Source: JAAFHN01 sp031421855
Lineage (GTDB): Bacteria > Pseudomonadota > Gammaproteobacteria > Burkholderiales > Burkholderiaceae_C
DNA: 64,000 nt
Direction of reading: 5' to 3'
Assembly (NCBI GenBank): GCA_031421855.1
Contig: JANOPN010000043.1
Span: forward strand, 11,644-75,643
The stretch's first letter is position 1; each line of letters starts with the position of its first letter. The notes below the pieces were generated by a model. The model had not been told where the DNA came from. It saw only the letters and a list, made by a program, of their open reading frames with translations, and did not search any database. A program made the position numbers and the translations under genes. Of this stretch, positions 29,402 to 38,327 are shown piece after piece.

Positions 29402-30703
29402 TCAGTTGCTCGTTTTTCGCGTCCAGACCGCTGCAAAGAATCCGTCGGTCGCATGTTGATGCGGCCATAACCGCAGCATGCCGTTGCGAGTAAGCGAGTG
29501 CCCACTTTTCGTCTCGGTGGGTATCTTCGATTGCGTCAGCAATTCGCCAGCATCGAGCAGCTCAAACGAGGGGTTGGCCGTCAAAAACAGGGCGGCGACG
29601 TCTTCGTTTTCGGCGCTCAACAAGCTGCAGGTGGCATAGACCAAGCGCCCACCGGGTTTCACCAAACGGGCGGCGCTGCTCAAAATCGCCAGTTGTTTCG
29701 CTTGCAGCTCAGCGATGCCCGCCTCGGTTTGTCGCCACTTGAGGTCGGGGTTGCGCCTGAGTGTGCCCAAACCCGAGCAGGGCGCGTCGACCAAGACACG
29801 ATCCATCTTGCCCGCCAAGCGCTTGACTCGCTCGTCGTTTTCGTGCGCGATGGCCACCGGGTGCACGTTGCTCAGGCCGCTTCGTGCCAAGCGCGGCTTG
29901 AGTCCCTCAAGTCGGTGCTGCGACACATCGAACGCATACAGTCTCCCGCTGTTGCGCATTGACGCACCCAAAGCCAGTGTTTTGCCGCCAGCGCCCGCGC
30001 AAAAGTCGCAGACCATCTCGCCTCGGTGTGCGTCAACCAACATTGCAAGCAACTGCGAGCCTTCGTCTTGCACCTCGATTACGCCTTGCTCGAACGCTTT
30101 CATGTGCTGCAACGCGGGGCGGCCGGGTACCCGCAAACCCATGGGCGAAAACGGCGTAGCCTCGGCTTTGATCTCAATGAACTCTTTGGACTCCAACACT
30201 TGCTCGCGCTTTTCCTTCAAGGTGTTGACGCGTAAATCAAGCGGCGCGTGCTTGAGTAAATGCTTGGCCAAAGCCATCACTTCAGCCGCACCGCCTGCAA
30301 GCTCGGTCGCCAAACTCGCGGCCAACCACATGGGCAAGTTGTGGCGGTGCATGTCGAGCAATTCACTCTCAGGTACTGAAAAACAAGCTTTTAGCCAAGT
30401 GCTTTCACGAGGTTCAAGTGCGCCCTCTAAAAAAAGGCGCTGGTCGGGCAGCCCAAAAGCCATTCCCAAAATGGCCAAGCGCTTGGCGTTGTCGCCGGTG
30501 CCTGACCGGGCAAACAGCTCGAACCGGGGCTTGTGTCGCAACACGGCGTAGGTGGTTTCGGCCAAGGTGTGGCGCTCGCGAGGACCCAAGCGCGGCTTGG
30601 TTTCTCGAAAGTATCGCGAGACGATGGCATCTGCCGGGTGGTCGAGCCTCATCGCCGCCCGAACCAAGTGCGTGGCGTGCTCTAAAACGGCTTTTGGATG
30701 CAT
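29402..30703 (-). CDS. RsmB-like 5-methylcytosine RNA methyltransferase
   Basis: 433 residues. The SAM domain has DFCAGAGGKTLALGASM, the Pro-Cys motif VLVDAPCSGLGTLRRNPD and the nucleophile motif YATCSLLSAEN. An N-terminal NusB-like helical domain (residues 1 to about 130) supports 16S rRNA C967-type methylation, but NOP/Sun paralogues share this layout. It lies downstream of purN, separated by a repeat. Confidence 0.88.
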   Translation of the reverse strand: MHPKAVLEHATHLVRAAMRLDHPADAIVSRYFRETKPRLGPRERHTLAETTYAVLRHKPRFELFARSGTGDNAKRLAILGMAFGLPDQRLFLEGALEPRESTWLKACFSVPESELLDMHRHNLPMWLAASLATELAGGAAEVMALAKHLLKHAPLDLRVNTLKEKREQVLESKEFIEIKAEATPFSPMGLRVPGRPALQHMKAFEQGVIEVQDEGSQLLAMLVDAHRGEMVCDFCAGAGGKTLALGASMRNSGRLYAFDVSQHRLEGLKPRLARSGLSNVHPVAIAHENDERVKRLAGKMDRVLVDAPCSGLGTLRRNPDLKWRQTEAGIAELQAKQLAILSSAARLVKPGGRLVYATCSLLSAENEDVAALFLTANPSFELLDAGELLTQSKIPTETKSGHSLTRNGMLRLWPHQHATDGFFAAVWTRKTSN

Positions 30704-30722
30704 TTTTGATTGTTTTCTCGCG

Positions 30723-30768
30723 TTGGTCGCGGTATCTACTGGGTTTGTTGCTACACATATTGTAGCAA
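30723..30768 (+). repeat. Interspersed short repeat, copy 8, with perfect terminal hairpin
   Basis: The core is 30723-30754. The end TTGCTACA (30748-30755) and TGTAGCAA (30761-30768) form a perfect 8-bp stem with a 5-nt loop. It lies between purN and the RsmB-like gene. Confidence 0.8.
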
Positions 30769-30795
30769 ATTGGGCGAAGTGCTTTGTGAGCGCAG

Positions 30796-31392
30796 CTAAG
30801 CCGTGCGCTCCAACCAGCGCTCGACGGCCCGTGGGTAGATGATGTGTTCTTGTGTCAGCACCCGACTGGCTAGCGAGTCGGGCGTGTCGTCCTCCAATAT
30901 CGGAACCACCGCTTGCTCCAAAATCGGGCCATGATCAAGTTGCGCTGTGACGCCATGCACGGTGGCACCTGCAACCTTGCAGCCCGCCGCGATGGCGCGC
31001 TCGTGGGTGTTCAGACCTGCAAAGGCGGGCAGTAGCGAGGGATGAATGTTGAGCAGGCGACCCTCAAACTGCATGACAAACGACGGGGTCAATATGCGCA
31101 TGAAGCCAGCAAGCAAAAGTAAGGCCGGGTTGTATCCGCCAATGGCACTGGCTAACGATTCGTCGAACGCTGCTCTGGGGTCGGCTGCGTGTTTGAAGGC
31201 TTTGTGGTCAACCGTATGGGTGTGCAGTCCGGATTTTTGAGCAAAAAGCAGACCTTTTGCATCGGCTCGGTTGCTCAAAACGGCGACAATTTGTGCGTCA
31301 AAACGCGTCTGCCATTGCCTAATGTGCGCCGCCTCAACCAAGGCTCGCATGTTTGAGCCGCCGCCCGAGATCAAAATCACGATGTTTTTCAC
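30796..31392 (-). CDS. purN: Phosphoribosylglycinamide formyltransferase
   Basis: 198 residues from a GTG. It transfers a formyl group from 10-formyl-THF to GAR in purine synthesis. Motifs are ISGGGSNMRALV at the phosphate site, NIHPSLLPAFAGLNTHERA with the catalytic Asn-His, and HGVTAQLDHGPILEQ carrying the catalytic Asp. Full length for the short PurN family. It is divergent from yceH with a 44-bp gap. Confidence 0.95.
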   Translation of the reverse strand: MKNIVILISGGGSNMRALVEAAHIRQWQTRFDAQIVAVLSNRADAKGLLFAQKSGLHTHTVDHKAFKHAADPRAAFDESLASAIGGYNPALLLLAGFMRILTPSFVMQFEGRLLNIHPSLLPAFAGLNTHERAIAAGCKVAGATVHGVTAQLDHGPILEQAVVPILEDDTPDSLASRVLTQEHIIYPRAVERWLERTA

Positions 31393-31436
31393 CCCGCGAT
31401 TGTCGCAGCCCCTTCATTCCAGTCGTTTTATTGCTC

Positions 31437-32138
31437 ATGCCCATTGACTTTGCCACCCAACCACTGACCCTCACCCACGCCCGCGTGCTGGGCACTTTGA
31501 TGGAGAAAGCACGCACCGTGCCTGACAGCTACCCTTTGAGCGTGAATGCGCTGACCTTGGGGTGCAACCAAAAATCCAGTCGCGACCCTGTGATGGCGTT
31601 GGGTGATTTGGACGTTCAAGATGCTGTCGAACAACTCAAATCCACGCACTTGGTGTTTGAGGCCAGCGGCTCGCGGGTTGCGCGCTTTGAGCATAATTTT
31701 TTGCGGGTCGTGGGTTTGATCGAGCAACAAGCCGTGCTTTTGGGGCTTTTGATGCTGCGCGGTCCGCAGACTGCTGCAGAGCTGCGGACAAACGCCGAGC
31801 GCTGGTATCGGTTTGTCGACAGTGGCAGTGTCGAGGTGTTTTTGCAGGAACTGGCCGAGCGCGAGCCCGCCAAAGGTGGCCCGTTGACCATTTTGTTGCC
31901 GCGCGCACCGGGCGCGAAAGAGCCGCGTTGGATGCACTTGCTTTGCGGGCCAGTTGCCAGCCGCGAGCCGCTTGGCACGGGCGAAGCCAACTCTGAGCCG
32001 CGTGTTGCCGACACTTACCGAGCGCTTCACATGCGGATCGAGGCCCTAGAAACGCGTCTTGAGCAGCAAGAGCGACTGTTGTCGCACGTGATGGAGCAGC
32101 TCGGCTTGGCGGGCTCGAGCACGCCGACGCCTTCATGA
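31437..32138 (+). CDS. yceH: YceH/DUF480 family protein
   Basis: 233 residues from ATG at 31437 (MPIDFATQPLTLTHARVLG). The family hallmark VLGTLMEKARTVPDSYPLSVNAL is at the start, and the tandem winged-helix layout continues with LLGLLMLRGPQTAAELRTN. The C-terminus ends in a short coiled coil (RIEALETRLEQQERLL). Function in bacteria is not established; a DNA-binding role is suggested by fold only. Confidence 0.88.
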   Translation: MPIDFATQPLTLTHARVLGTLMEKARTVPDSYPLSVNALTLGCNQKSSRDPVMALGDLDVQDAVEQLKSTHLVFEASGSRVARFEHNFLRVVGLIEQQAVLLGLLMLRGPQTAAELRTNAERWYRFVDSGSVEVFLQELAEREPAKGGPLTILLPRAPGAKEPRWMHLLCGPVASREPLGTGEANSEPRVADTYRALHMRIEALETRLEQQERLLSHVMEQLGLAGSSTPTPS

Positions 32139-32225
32139 GCTGTCACCTGCTCGACGCAAAAAAACGAACGGTCGTGCTAAAAAGCTCGAAGTGAATTTGG
32201 AAGTTAATTTTGAGGAGTAAGCAAC

Positions 32226-33407
32226 ATGGATTTGGCATTCACGTCTGAAGAGCAGGCTTTCCGCGACAGCATCCGCACTTGGGTGGGTGGCAATTTACCC
32301 GCCGAAATTTCAAACAAAGTACACGCTGGGCGGCAATTGAGCCGCGATGAGATGCAAGCGTGGGCGAAGATTTTGGGTAAAAAGGGCTGGTTGGGCCATG
32401 CTTGGCCGACCGAGTTTGGTGGGCCGGGCTGGAGTGCCGTTCAGCGCCACTTGTTTGAAGAAGAGTGCGCTCTGGCCGGTGCACCGCGGGTGGTGCCGTT
32501 TGGCCCGGTGATGGTGGCGCCCGTGATCATGGCTTACGGCTCACCCGAGCAGCAACGCCGCCACTTGCCCGGCATTGCAAGCGGCGAAGTTTGGTGGAGC
32601 CAAGGTTACAGCGAGCCCGGCTCTGGGTCAGATCTGGCGTCGCTCAAATGCAAGGCTGAGCGTGTTGGCGACAAGTACATTGTCAACGGCCAAAAGACCT
32701 GGACAACGCTGGGTCAATTCGGCGAGTGGATTTTCTGCCTGGTTCGCACCAGCAACGAAGGCAAGCCGCAGACCGGCATATCGTTTTTGTTGATCGACAT
32801 GAAGTCGCCCGGCGTCAGTGTGCGTCCAATCGTGTTGCTCGACGGCTCGCCGGAAGTCAACGAAGTCTGGTTTGACAATGTCGAAGTGCCCGCCGAGAAC
32901 TTGGTTGGTGAAGAAAACAAAGGCTGGACCTACGCCAAGTATTTGCTTAGCCACGAACGCAGCAACATCGCCGACGTGAACCGCTCCAAGCGCGAACTCG
33001 AGCGCCTGAAGCGGGTCGCCAAAGCCGAAGGGCTGTGGGAAGACGCTCGGTTCAAGGACCAAATCGCCTTGCTTGAGGTTGACATCGTGTCGCTTGAGAT
33101 GATGGTGCTTCGCGTTTTGTCGGCTGACAAGAGTGGCAAGCAGTCGCTCGATATCGCCGGTTTGCTCAAAATCAGGGGCAGTGAGATTCAACAGCGCTAC
33201 AGCGAATTGATGATGCTGGCTGCCGGACCGGCTGCTCTGCCCAGGCTTGACGAAGATGCGATGGATGCGCAGTCAGCGGGCTGGCAAGCGGACTACGTCA
33301 ATGTCGCCTCGTTGGCCGGAACCTACTTCAACATGCGCAAAACCACGATTTATGGCGGAAGCAACGAAGTGCAGCGCAACATCGTCAGCCAAACTGTTCT
33401 GGGCTGA
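32226..33407 (+). CDS. Acyl-CoA dehydrogenase, large-type subunit (PimC-like)
   Basis: 393 residues, with GAGGAG-like sequence ahead of the ATG. The FAD/acyl-CoA signature GYSEPGSGSDLASLK is near 130 and the C-terminal YGGSNEVQRNIVSQ near 380. Length, sequence style and pairing with the gene at 33453 resemble the PimC/PimD dicarboxyl-CoA dehydrogenases of Rhodopseudomonas. It oxidises an acyl-CoA thioester in the cytosol; the chain is unknown. Confidence 0.9.
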   Translation: MDLAFTSEEQAFRDSIRTWVGGNLPAEISNKVHAGRQLSRDEMQAWAKILGKKGWLGHAWPTEFGGPGWSAVQRHLFEEECALAGAPRVVPFGPVMVAPVIMAYGSPEQQRRHLPGIASGEVWWSQGYSEPGSGSDLASLKCKAERVGDKYIVNGQKTWTTLGQFGEWIFCLVRTSNEGKPQTGISFLLIDMKSPGVSVRPIVLLDGSPEVNEVWFDNVEVPAENLVGEENKGWTYAKYLLSHERSNIADVNRSKRELERLKRVAKAEGLWEDARFKDQIALLEVDIVSLEMMVLRVLSADKSGKQSLDIAGLLKIRGSEIQQRYSELMMLAAGPAALPRLDEDAMDAQSAGWQADYVNVASLAGTYFNMRKTTIYGGSNEVQRNIVSQTVLG

Positions 33408-33452
33408 CACCAGCCCCACCCAAGCCAAATCACGCTTTTCGAGGAACACCCC

Positions 33453-34574
33453 ATGGATTTCGATTTTTCAGATGACCAAAACCAGTTGCGCGATGCCGTG
33501 CGTCGCTATGTGGACAAAGCGTACACCTTTGACCGTCGCCACGCGGCTGAAAAAGCCGGCGGTTTTGACGCTCGTGCATATGCCGAGCTGGCCGAGCTGG
33601 GCCTAACCGGGCTTTGTATCGCGCCCGAGTTTGACGGCATGGGCATGGGCCCGGTTGAAGCACTCGTCGTAATGGAGGAGCTTGGGCGCGGCATCGTGCT
33701 AGAGCCGCTGACGCAGTCGCTGATTTGCGGCCCGGTCTTGCAAGCCTTTGCTGAGCCTGCCACCTGTCAGGCGTGGTTACCTCGGGTGGCCAGTGGCGAG
33801 GTGCTGATGACTTTTGCCCACGCTGAGAGGCGTTCGCGCTACTCGCAAACGTCAATCGCCTGCGTGGCTACGACTGAAGCGGACCAAATTCGCCTGAGCG
33901 GTGTCAAAACTCAAGTGGTAGCTGGTGCACATGCGCAGGCTCTGTTGGTGAGTGCCCTGCACAATGGCAAAGCCGCACTGTTCATCGTTGACATGGCCGA
34001 TGTTGCGAGCAGCACAACGATTCACAGCTACACCCAGCAAGACGGCTCGTCTGCTGCCGACGTGCATTTCAACGCCACGCCTGCGATTTTGGCTTGCGTG
34101 GATGGTGCGTCGGCGATTGCTTTGGCGCACGACATTGGGGTGGTTGCCGTCTGTGCAGAAGCCATTGGTGTGATGGACAAAACCATGGCCATCACGGCTG
34201 AGTACATGAACACCCGCAAACAGTTTGGCGCGGTTTTGTCGAGCTTTCAAGCCCTGCGCCACCGCGCAGCGGACATGAAGATGCAGCTGGAGTTGGCTCG
34301 GGGCATGGGCTTTTATGCCGCGCTCAAGCTTGGCGCACCCGCACAGGAGCGAGCGCAGGCCATGTCGCGGGCAAAAGTGCAATTGGGGCAAAGCATTCGC
34401 TACGTGGGCCAGCAAGCGGTGCAGTTGCACGGCGGCATTGGCGTGACTGACGAGTACATCGTGAGCCACTATTTCCGTTGCTTGACGGCGATGGAGCTCA
34501 AATTTGGTGACACTTTGCACCATTTGGGCGAGGTCAGCGCACGAATGGGCGACACGGCGGGTGTTTTTGCTTAA
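33453..34574 (+). CDS. Acyl-CoA dehydrogenase, small-type subunit (PimD-like)
   Basis: 373 residues, 45 bp after its partner. It has the N-terminal helical domain (DFSDDQNQLRDAVRRYV) and C-terminal four-helix bundle (QLHGGIGVTDEYIVSHYFR). The middle lacks the GSG-SD signature seen in the first gene (HAERRSRYSQTS instead), so it may be the less active half of a heteromer, like PimD. Catalytic competence alone is uncertain. Confidence 0.87.
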   Translation: MDFDFSDDQNQLRDAVRRYVDKAYTFDRRHAAEKAGGFDARAYAELAELGLTGLCIAPEFDGMGMGPVEALVVMEELGRGIVLEPLTQSLICGPVLQAFAEPATCQAWLPRVASGEVLMTFAHAERRSRYSQTSIACVATTEADQIRLSGVKTQVVAGAHAQALLVSALHNGKAALFIVDMADVASSTTIHSYTQQDGSSAADVHFNATPAILACVDGASAIALAHDIGVVAVCAEAIGVMDKTMAITAEYMNTRKQFGAVLSSFQALRHRAADMKMQLELARGMGFYAALKLGAPAQERAQAMSRAKVQLGQSIRYVGQQAVQLHGGIGVTDEYIVSHYFRCLTAMELKFGDTLHHLGEVSARMGDTAGVFA

Positions 34575-34652
34575 GGCCTCTTGCTTTCAGAGTTTGGGCC
34601 GGGCGCTTTGACATGAAGACGTCATTAAATCGAGTTCAAACCAAGGGGCAGT

Positions 34653-35615
34653 ATGTCAACATTTGAAGTGCTGCCCGTAGCAGGCGTGACGATCGGCCAC
34701 TTCACCAGCCCACTGCGGCCAACTGGCTGCACCGTGATCCTCACACCTCATGGCGCCTGCGCAAGCGTTGATGTGCGCGGTGCGGCACCTGGCACGAGGG
34801 AAACAGATGCGCTGGCCCCGGGGAACTCAGTGGAAGCGATCCACGGCTTGCTGCTCACTGGCGGCAGCGCGTTTGGCTTGGATGCCACCACGGGCGTGAT
34901 GCGCTGGCTTGAAGAGCGTGGTTTTGGCGTGAAGGTGGGCCCGGCGACCGTGCCCATCGTGCCAGCAGCCGTGATTTTTGATTTGTGGCACCCCATGCGC
35001 CACATCCGCCCGGATGCGGCTGCGGGCTATGCGGCCTGCGAGTCGGCCACTGACGGCGTGCCCAGCACAGGTGCCATCGGCGCTGGCGCTGGCGCGCGGG
35101 TCGGCAAGTTTTTCGGTCCTGACCGCTCGGACCCTGGTGGCATCGGCTATGCGTCGATCCAGCTCGGCGGCATCACCATTGCAGCCATCGTTGTCGTGAA
35201 CGCCTTGGGAGACATCGTGGGCGAACACGGCCAAATCATCGCGGGCGCGCGAACGCCAGACGGGCAAGGTTTTGAGAACTGCGCCCAAGCCATCCGAGAA
35301 GGCCGGGTGCTGAGCGCCAGCAGCGTGTTGCCGCTGCCACCGCAAGGCAGCAACACCACCATCGGCGCAATCTTGACCGACGCCACGCTCACCAAAGTCC
35401 AAGCCAAACGCATCGCCCAATGCGCCCATGACGGATTGGCCCGAGCAATTCATCCCGTACACACGCCCATGGACGGGGATACGCTATTTTGTGTGGCGAC
35501 CGCTGCGTCCGGACTGGTGCTCAACATGGCAGCCATTTGTGCAGTTGCAGCCGATGTTGTCGCTGAAGCTGTCAGGGGTGTCGCCAATCAAGGGGCGCTC
35601 ACGAAGCGTGGTTGA
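34653..35615 (+). CDS. P1-family (S58, DmpA-type) aminopeptidase
   Basis: 320 residues. N-terminal nucleophile peptidases of this family self-cleave into two chains. Motifs: LLLTGGSAFGLDATTGVMRWLEE near 67-89 and GSNTTIGAILTDATL near 232; cleavage before Thr235 (Asn234-Thr235) would expose the nucleophile, as in NylC-type enzymes. It hydrolyses N-terminal amino acids, amides or beta-peptides. No signal peptide, so cytosolic. Confidence 0.88.
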   Translation: MSTFEVLPVAGVTIGHFTSPLRPTGCTVILTPHGACASVDVRGAAPGTRETDALAPGNSVEAIHGLLLTGGSAFGLDATTGVMRWLEERGFGVKVGPATVPIVPAAVIFDLWHPMRHIRPDAAAGYAACESATDGVPSTGAIGAGAGARVGKFFGPDRSDPGGIGYASIQLGGITIAAIVVVNALGDIVGEHGQIIAGARTPDGQGFENCAQAIREGRVLSASSVLPLPPQGSNTTIGAILTDATLTKVQAKRIAQCAHDGLARAIHPVHTPMDGDTLFCVATAASGLVLNMAAICAVAADVVAEAVRGVANQGALTKRG

Positions 35616-35626
35616 TTTGGTAAAAA

Positions 35627-35806
35627 TCAACAAGTGCGTTTGGCTTGCAAAGAAATTGTGATGGGTACCCGACGCAAGTCTTGTAGCTCCTCCAGCGCAC
35701 AGTGAATTCCGACGATCCGGCAGTCAAAGTCTTCGGGCTCGTAGAATTGACGCATCCGAGCGCGTGAGAGGCCGACCGCGATCGCCTCGGCATCAAGGTG
35801 TGCCAC
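35627..35806 (-). CDS. Possible small protein (59 aa) overlapping the lipoprotein gene end
   Basis: A frame from GTG at 35806 overlaps the lipoprotein stop by 14 bp. It starts MAHLDAEAIAVGLSRARM, continues FYEPEDFDCRIVGIHCALEE and ends TISLQAKRTC. Codon third positions are GC-rich as in the neighbours, unlike the competing 65-residue frame on the same strand. It may be a translationally coupled small protein or the remnant of a larger gene. No family is recognised. Confidence 0.35.
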   Translation of the reverse strand: MAHLDAEAIAVGLSRARMRQFYEPEDFDCRIVGIHCALEELQDLRRVPITISLQAKRTC

Positions 35807-37415
35807 GGATAATCTTCACGATGCGATCAGTGGTCGTCTGAATCTGCGGAGGGTTGAATGCCCCTAAGTCAACCGACTGTACGCTTTGTACAAGGCCGAA
35901 CCCTTGTGAGTACCAAATCTTGGTCGTGGACCGCGAATCGGGATTGATCTGTTTTAAGTCGATTCTGCAAGTCTCGGGCAGCACACCGTCAGCTGTTTGT
36001 AGAGGTTCTATTGCCTCGAAGGTGGCGACGATGGTGGCGGTTCGCAAGGAGGAACTGGTTGACGAATAGCTAGAGCTTGTCCACGTCGTGGTTATCGACT
36101 TTCCGAGAGCCATATCAAAGTTCAATAGCGATCCCTGAGTCAGGACATGCGACGACCTGGCGAAAGTGCCGGTTCCGGTATCTGACTGCGAGCCAATTTG
36201 ACTCCAGTGGGTGGGACCGTAGGCGTAGAAGGTTGTAGATCTGTCAGGTTCTGCTTGTGCGCCGACGGGAGCCGATGCCGCCCTCAGCTGTCTTCTGCCA
36301 ACTTGTGGGACGCCAAGGAACGATGTCTGCACCGCAGTTATGGTGCGGATGCGCTGCGGACTGCTGCTGCCCGTGCTTGTGCGACCGTCTGGCGCGGTTG
36401 ACTGAATCGACTCTTGCATCAGGTACTCATGGCCGGTCGTCAAACTGAGACAATTGCGCAATACGGATTGGACCGTCGGTTGTGGAGGCGCGACCAATGC
36501 AGGGCCGGCTCGTTTGGTAAACGACTCGATCACTGTGGTTAAGGTATGCACCGGTACTGATGAGATACTACCGATGGGGTATGCCGCGACCGACTTGGCG
36601 ATTCCAAGTCCAGGCGCGTACCAAATTGTTGTGATCCTCGATGTCGCGGTGGAGGGCAATCCTCTCAATGAAAATTTGCACGAATTTTGAATCGTGCCAG
36701 CGGCCGTTTCCAATGGCTCGATCGCAAGAAGTGTGAGCTCTTGCGTGACGTTGGTTGGGGTGATGCGACCGCCGACGCTGGACACCAATGTGTAGGTGTC
36801 TGGCTGGTTAAACCCGACGTCGAATCGGCGAATGAAGCCTGAATATCTGAAAAGCGAGGGATCCAATTGCCCATTGTTTGTTGTTGTCAAGACTTCTCCT
36901 AAGATGTTTAGGCCAGTCGGCCCCAGCTCGTAGTACCCCTGCGATGTGTCTGCTGGTAAAAATCGCGATTGAGCAACGGCGGCGGCGAAAGAGTGCAATC
37001 CAGACGTCTTTCGGACTGAGATCATGTTGCCTAGAAAATCTCCAGTTTCTACTGCGATGGTGCTTGTGCTCAGTGCGCTTTGTCCGGTTCGCAATTCAGG
37101 TCCACCTCCAAACATATATTGCGTGGGCACGACGCGATTTGATGCGATGTACTCGTTGCCGGGATCGAGCCGAAAACACTCTTTCACCAGTTCCGCTGTG
37201 GTTAGCGGAGTCGGTACCGTTGGAGGCGAAGGTGTCAGTGGTGGAGGTGCAGGTGTGGGCGGTACGAAGGTCACGACAGGAGGTGGGTTTGGTGTGAACG
37301 TCGCACTGGAATTGCCCGAGTTTCCGCCGCCGCCACCGCAGCCGCTCAAGCCCGCAACCGCGAACACTGAAAAGAACACGACAAGATGCCTAGTTTGACG
37401 AGATAAATAGTTCAT
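35793..37415 (-). CDS. Lipoprotein with two copies of a beta-rich domain
   Basis: 540 residues from ATG at 37415 (MNYLSRQTRHLVVFF). Lipobox LSGC is followed by a Gly stretch and a Pro-rich linker. Two related halves start ELVKECFRLDPGNEYIAS and SVLRNCLSLTTGHEYLMQ. Both later carry a TRITTIWYAPGLGIAKSV- or STTKIWYSQGFGLVQSV-type strand preceded by a Cys and a TFEAIEPLQTADG-like phrase. So the gene arose by internal duplication. It is probably outer-membrane anchored; function unknown. Confidence 0.8.
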   Translation of the reverse strand: MNYLSRQTRHLVVFFSVFAVAGLSGCGGGGGNSGNSSATFTPNPPPVVTFVPPTPAPPPLTPSPPTVPTPLTTAELVKECFRLDPGNEYIASNRVVPTQYMFGGGPELRTGQSALSTSTIAVETGDFLGNMISVRKTSGLHSFAAAVAQSRFLPADTSQGYYELGPTGLNILGEVLTTTNNGQLDPSLFRYSGFIRRFDVGFNQPDTYTLVSSVGGRITPTNVTQELTLLAIEPLETAAGTIQNSCKFSLRGLPSTATSRITTIWYAPGLGIAKSVAAYPIGSISSVPVHTLTTVIESFTKRAGPALVAPPQPTVQSVLRNCLSLTTGHEYLMQESIQSTAPDGRTSTGSSSPQRIRTITAVQTSFLGVPQVGRRQLRAASAPVGAQAEPDRSTTFYAYGPTHWSQIGSQSDTGTGTFARSSHVLTQGSLLNFDMALGKSITTTWTSSSYSSTSSSLRTATIVATFEAIEPLQTADGVLPETCRIDLKQINPDSRSTTKIWYSQGFGLVQSVQSVDLGAFNPPQIQTTTDRIVKIIRGTP

Positions 37416-37463
37416 GTTTTCACTTTGTCGAATCCGCAGGAGACGAGTCGGAGCAGGGACGCA

Positions 37464-37484
37464 ACGCATGGTTAGGTCATGCGT
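37464..37484. promoter_or_regulatory. Inverted repeat upstream of the duplicated-domain lipoprotein
   Basis: ACGCATG (37464-37470) and CATGCGT (37478-37484) form a perfect 7-bp inverted repeat with a 7-nt spacer. It lies about 50 bp upstream of the ATG and could be an operator or a leader hairpin. Confidence 0.35.
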
Positions 37485-37601
37485 GAATCTGCCTTCTTCA
37501 ATCGTACCCTTTGTTGGTCAAATCCCAGTCCAAAAAATGTCTTGTTATCCAACTTGGGTGGGGCGCACGTCCGTACTGCTGGCGGACTTGCGTTTGCGAC
37601 C

Positions 37602-38165
37602 TCAACCGTGCAGCCGCGAGTGCTTGGGCAGATGCGCCATCAAAAAATCCATTTGATCGGCCAAGATGCGGCGGTTGCGCAAGATGAAGTCTTCCCACAG
37701 GCTGGGTACATAGGGCGCGTACAAAAGCGGCATGCGCGCTTGCTCGGGGGTGCGGTTGGCTTTGCGATGGTTGCAGGCTTTGCACGCGGTGACGACGTTC
37801 ATCCAGCTGTCAACGCCTCGCTGTGCCAGCGGCGTGATGTGCTCGCGGGTGAGTTCAGATTCGAAGAAGTGGCCACCGCAATAGGCGCAAATGTTGCGAT
37901 CACGCGAGAAGAGTTTGAGGTTGGTGAGGCCCGGGCGCAGCTGAAACGGGTTGATGTTGGGCACGCCCTTGGTGCCGATGATGCTGTTGACCGTGATGCT
38001 GCTTTGGAGTCCGGTGATGGCATTGGTGCCACCGCGAAAGAGTGCCATTGGCGCGCCAGCTTCCCAACGCACTTGATCGGCCGCGTAATGCAACACAGCG
38101 AGTTCAAGGCTGATCCACGACTGGGGAACGCCCTGTGCCGACAACTTCAAAACCTTCAGACTCAC
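37602..38165 (-). CDS. HNH endonuclease domain protein
   Basis: 187 residues from a GTG. The zinc-finger-like HNH module spans about 90-140: CAYCGGHFFESELTREHITPLAQ, then NVVTACKACNHRKANRTPEQA, with two CxxC pairs. The N-terminal ~80 residues (SWISLELAVLHYAADQVRWEAG) are shared by stand-alone HNH proteins of Burkholderiales. The nuclease substrate is unknown. There is no restriction-modification or phage context. Confidence 0.88.
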   Translation of the reverse strand: MSLKVLKLSAQGVPQSWISLELAVLHYAADQVRWEAGAPMALFRGGTNAITGLQSSITVNSIIGTKGVPNINPFQLRPGLTNLKLFSRDRNICAYCGGHFFESELTREHITPLAQRGVDSWMNVVTACKACNHRKANRTPEQARMPLLYAPYVPSLWEDFILRNRRILADQMDFLMAHLPKHSRLHG

Positions 38166-38266
38166 GTGTCAACTCCAATACAAAGTTACAGTGCCGAAAT
38201 GCTTGCGTGAGTCATCATAACGGGTGTTGTGGCTTATTTTGCAGTGATTTTATGTATTTTTGGCCG

Positions 38267-38298
38267 TTGGTCACCGAATTCATTGGGTTTGTTGCTAT
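38267..38298 (+). repeat. Interspersed short repeat, copy 9
   Basis: Near consensus, one change (CCGAATTC for CCGGATTC). It lies between divergent hnh and ribF, 29 bp before the ribF ATG, and is preceded by TATTTTTGGCCG. Confidence 0.88.
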
Positions 38299-38327
38299 GA
38301 AATTTGAACTATCAGAGGTGTTCATCG

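Noticed and set aside
35599..35796. A 65-codon minus-strand frame after the lipoprotein
   Set aside because: Ser/Thr-rich sequence without family features; the other minus-strand frame at 35627-35806 has better composition and codon third positions.
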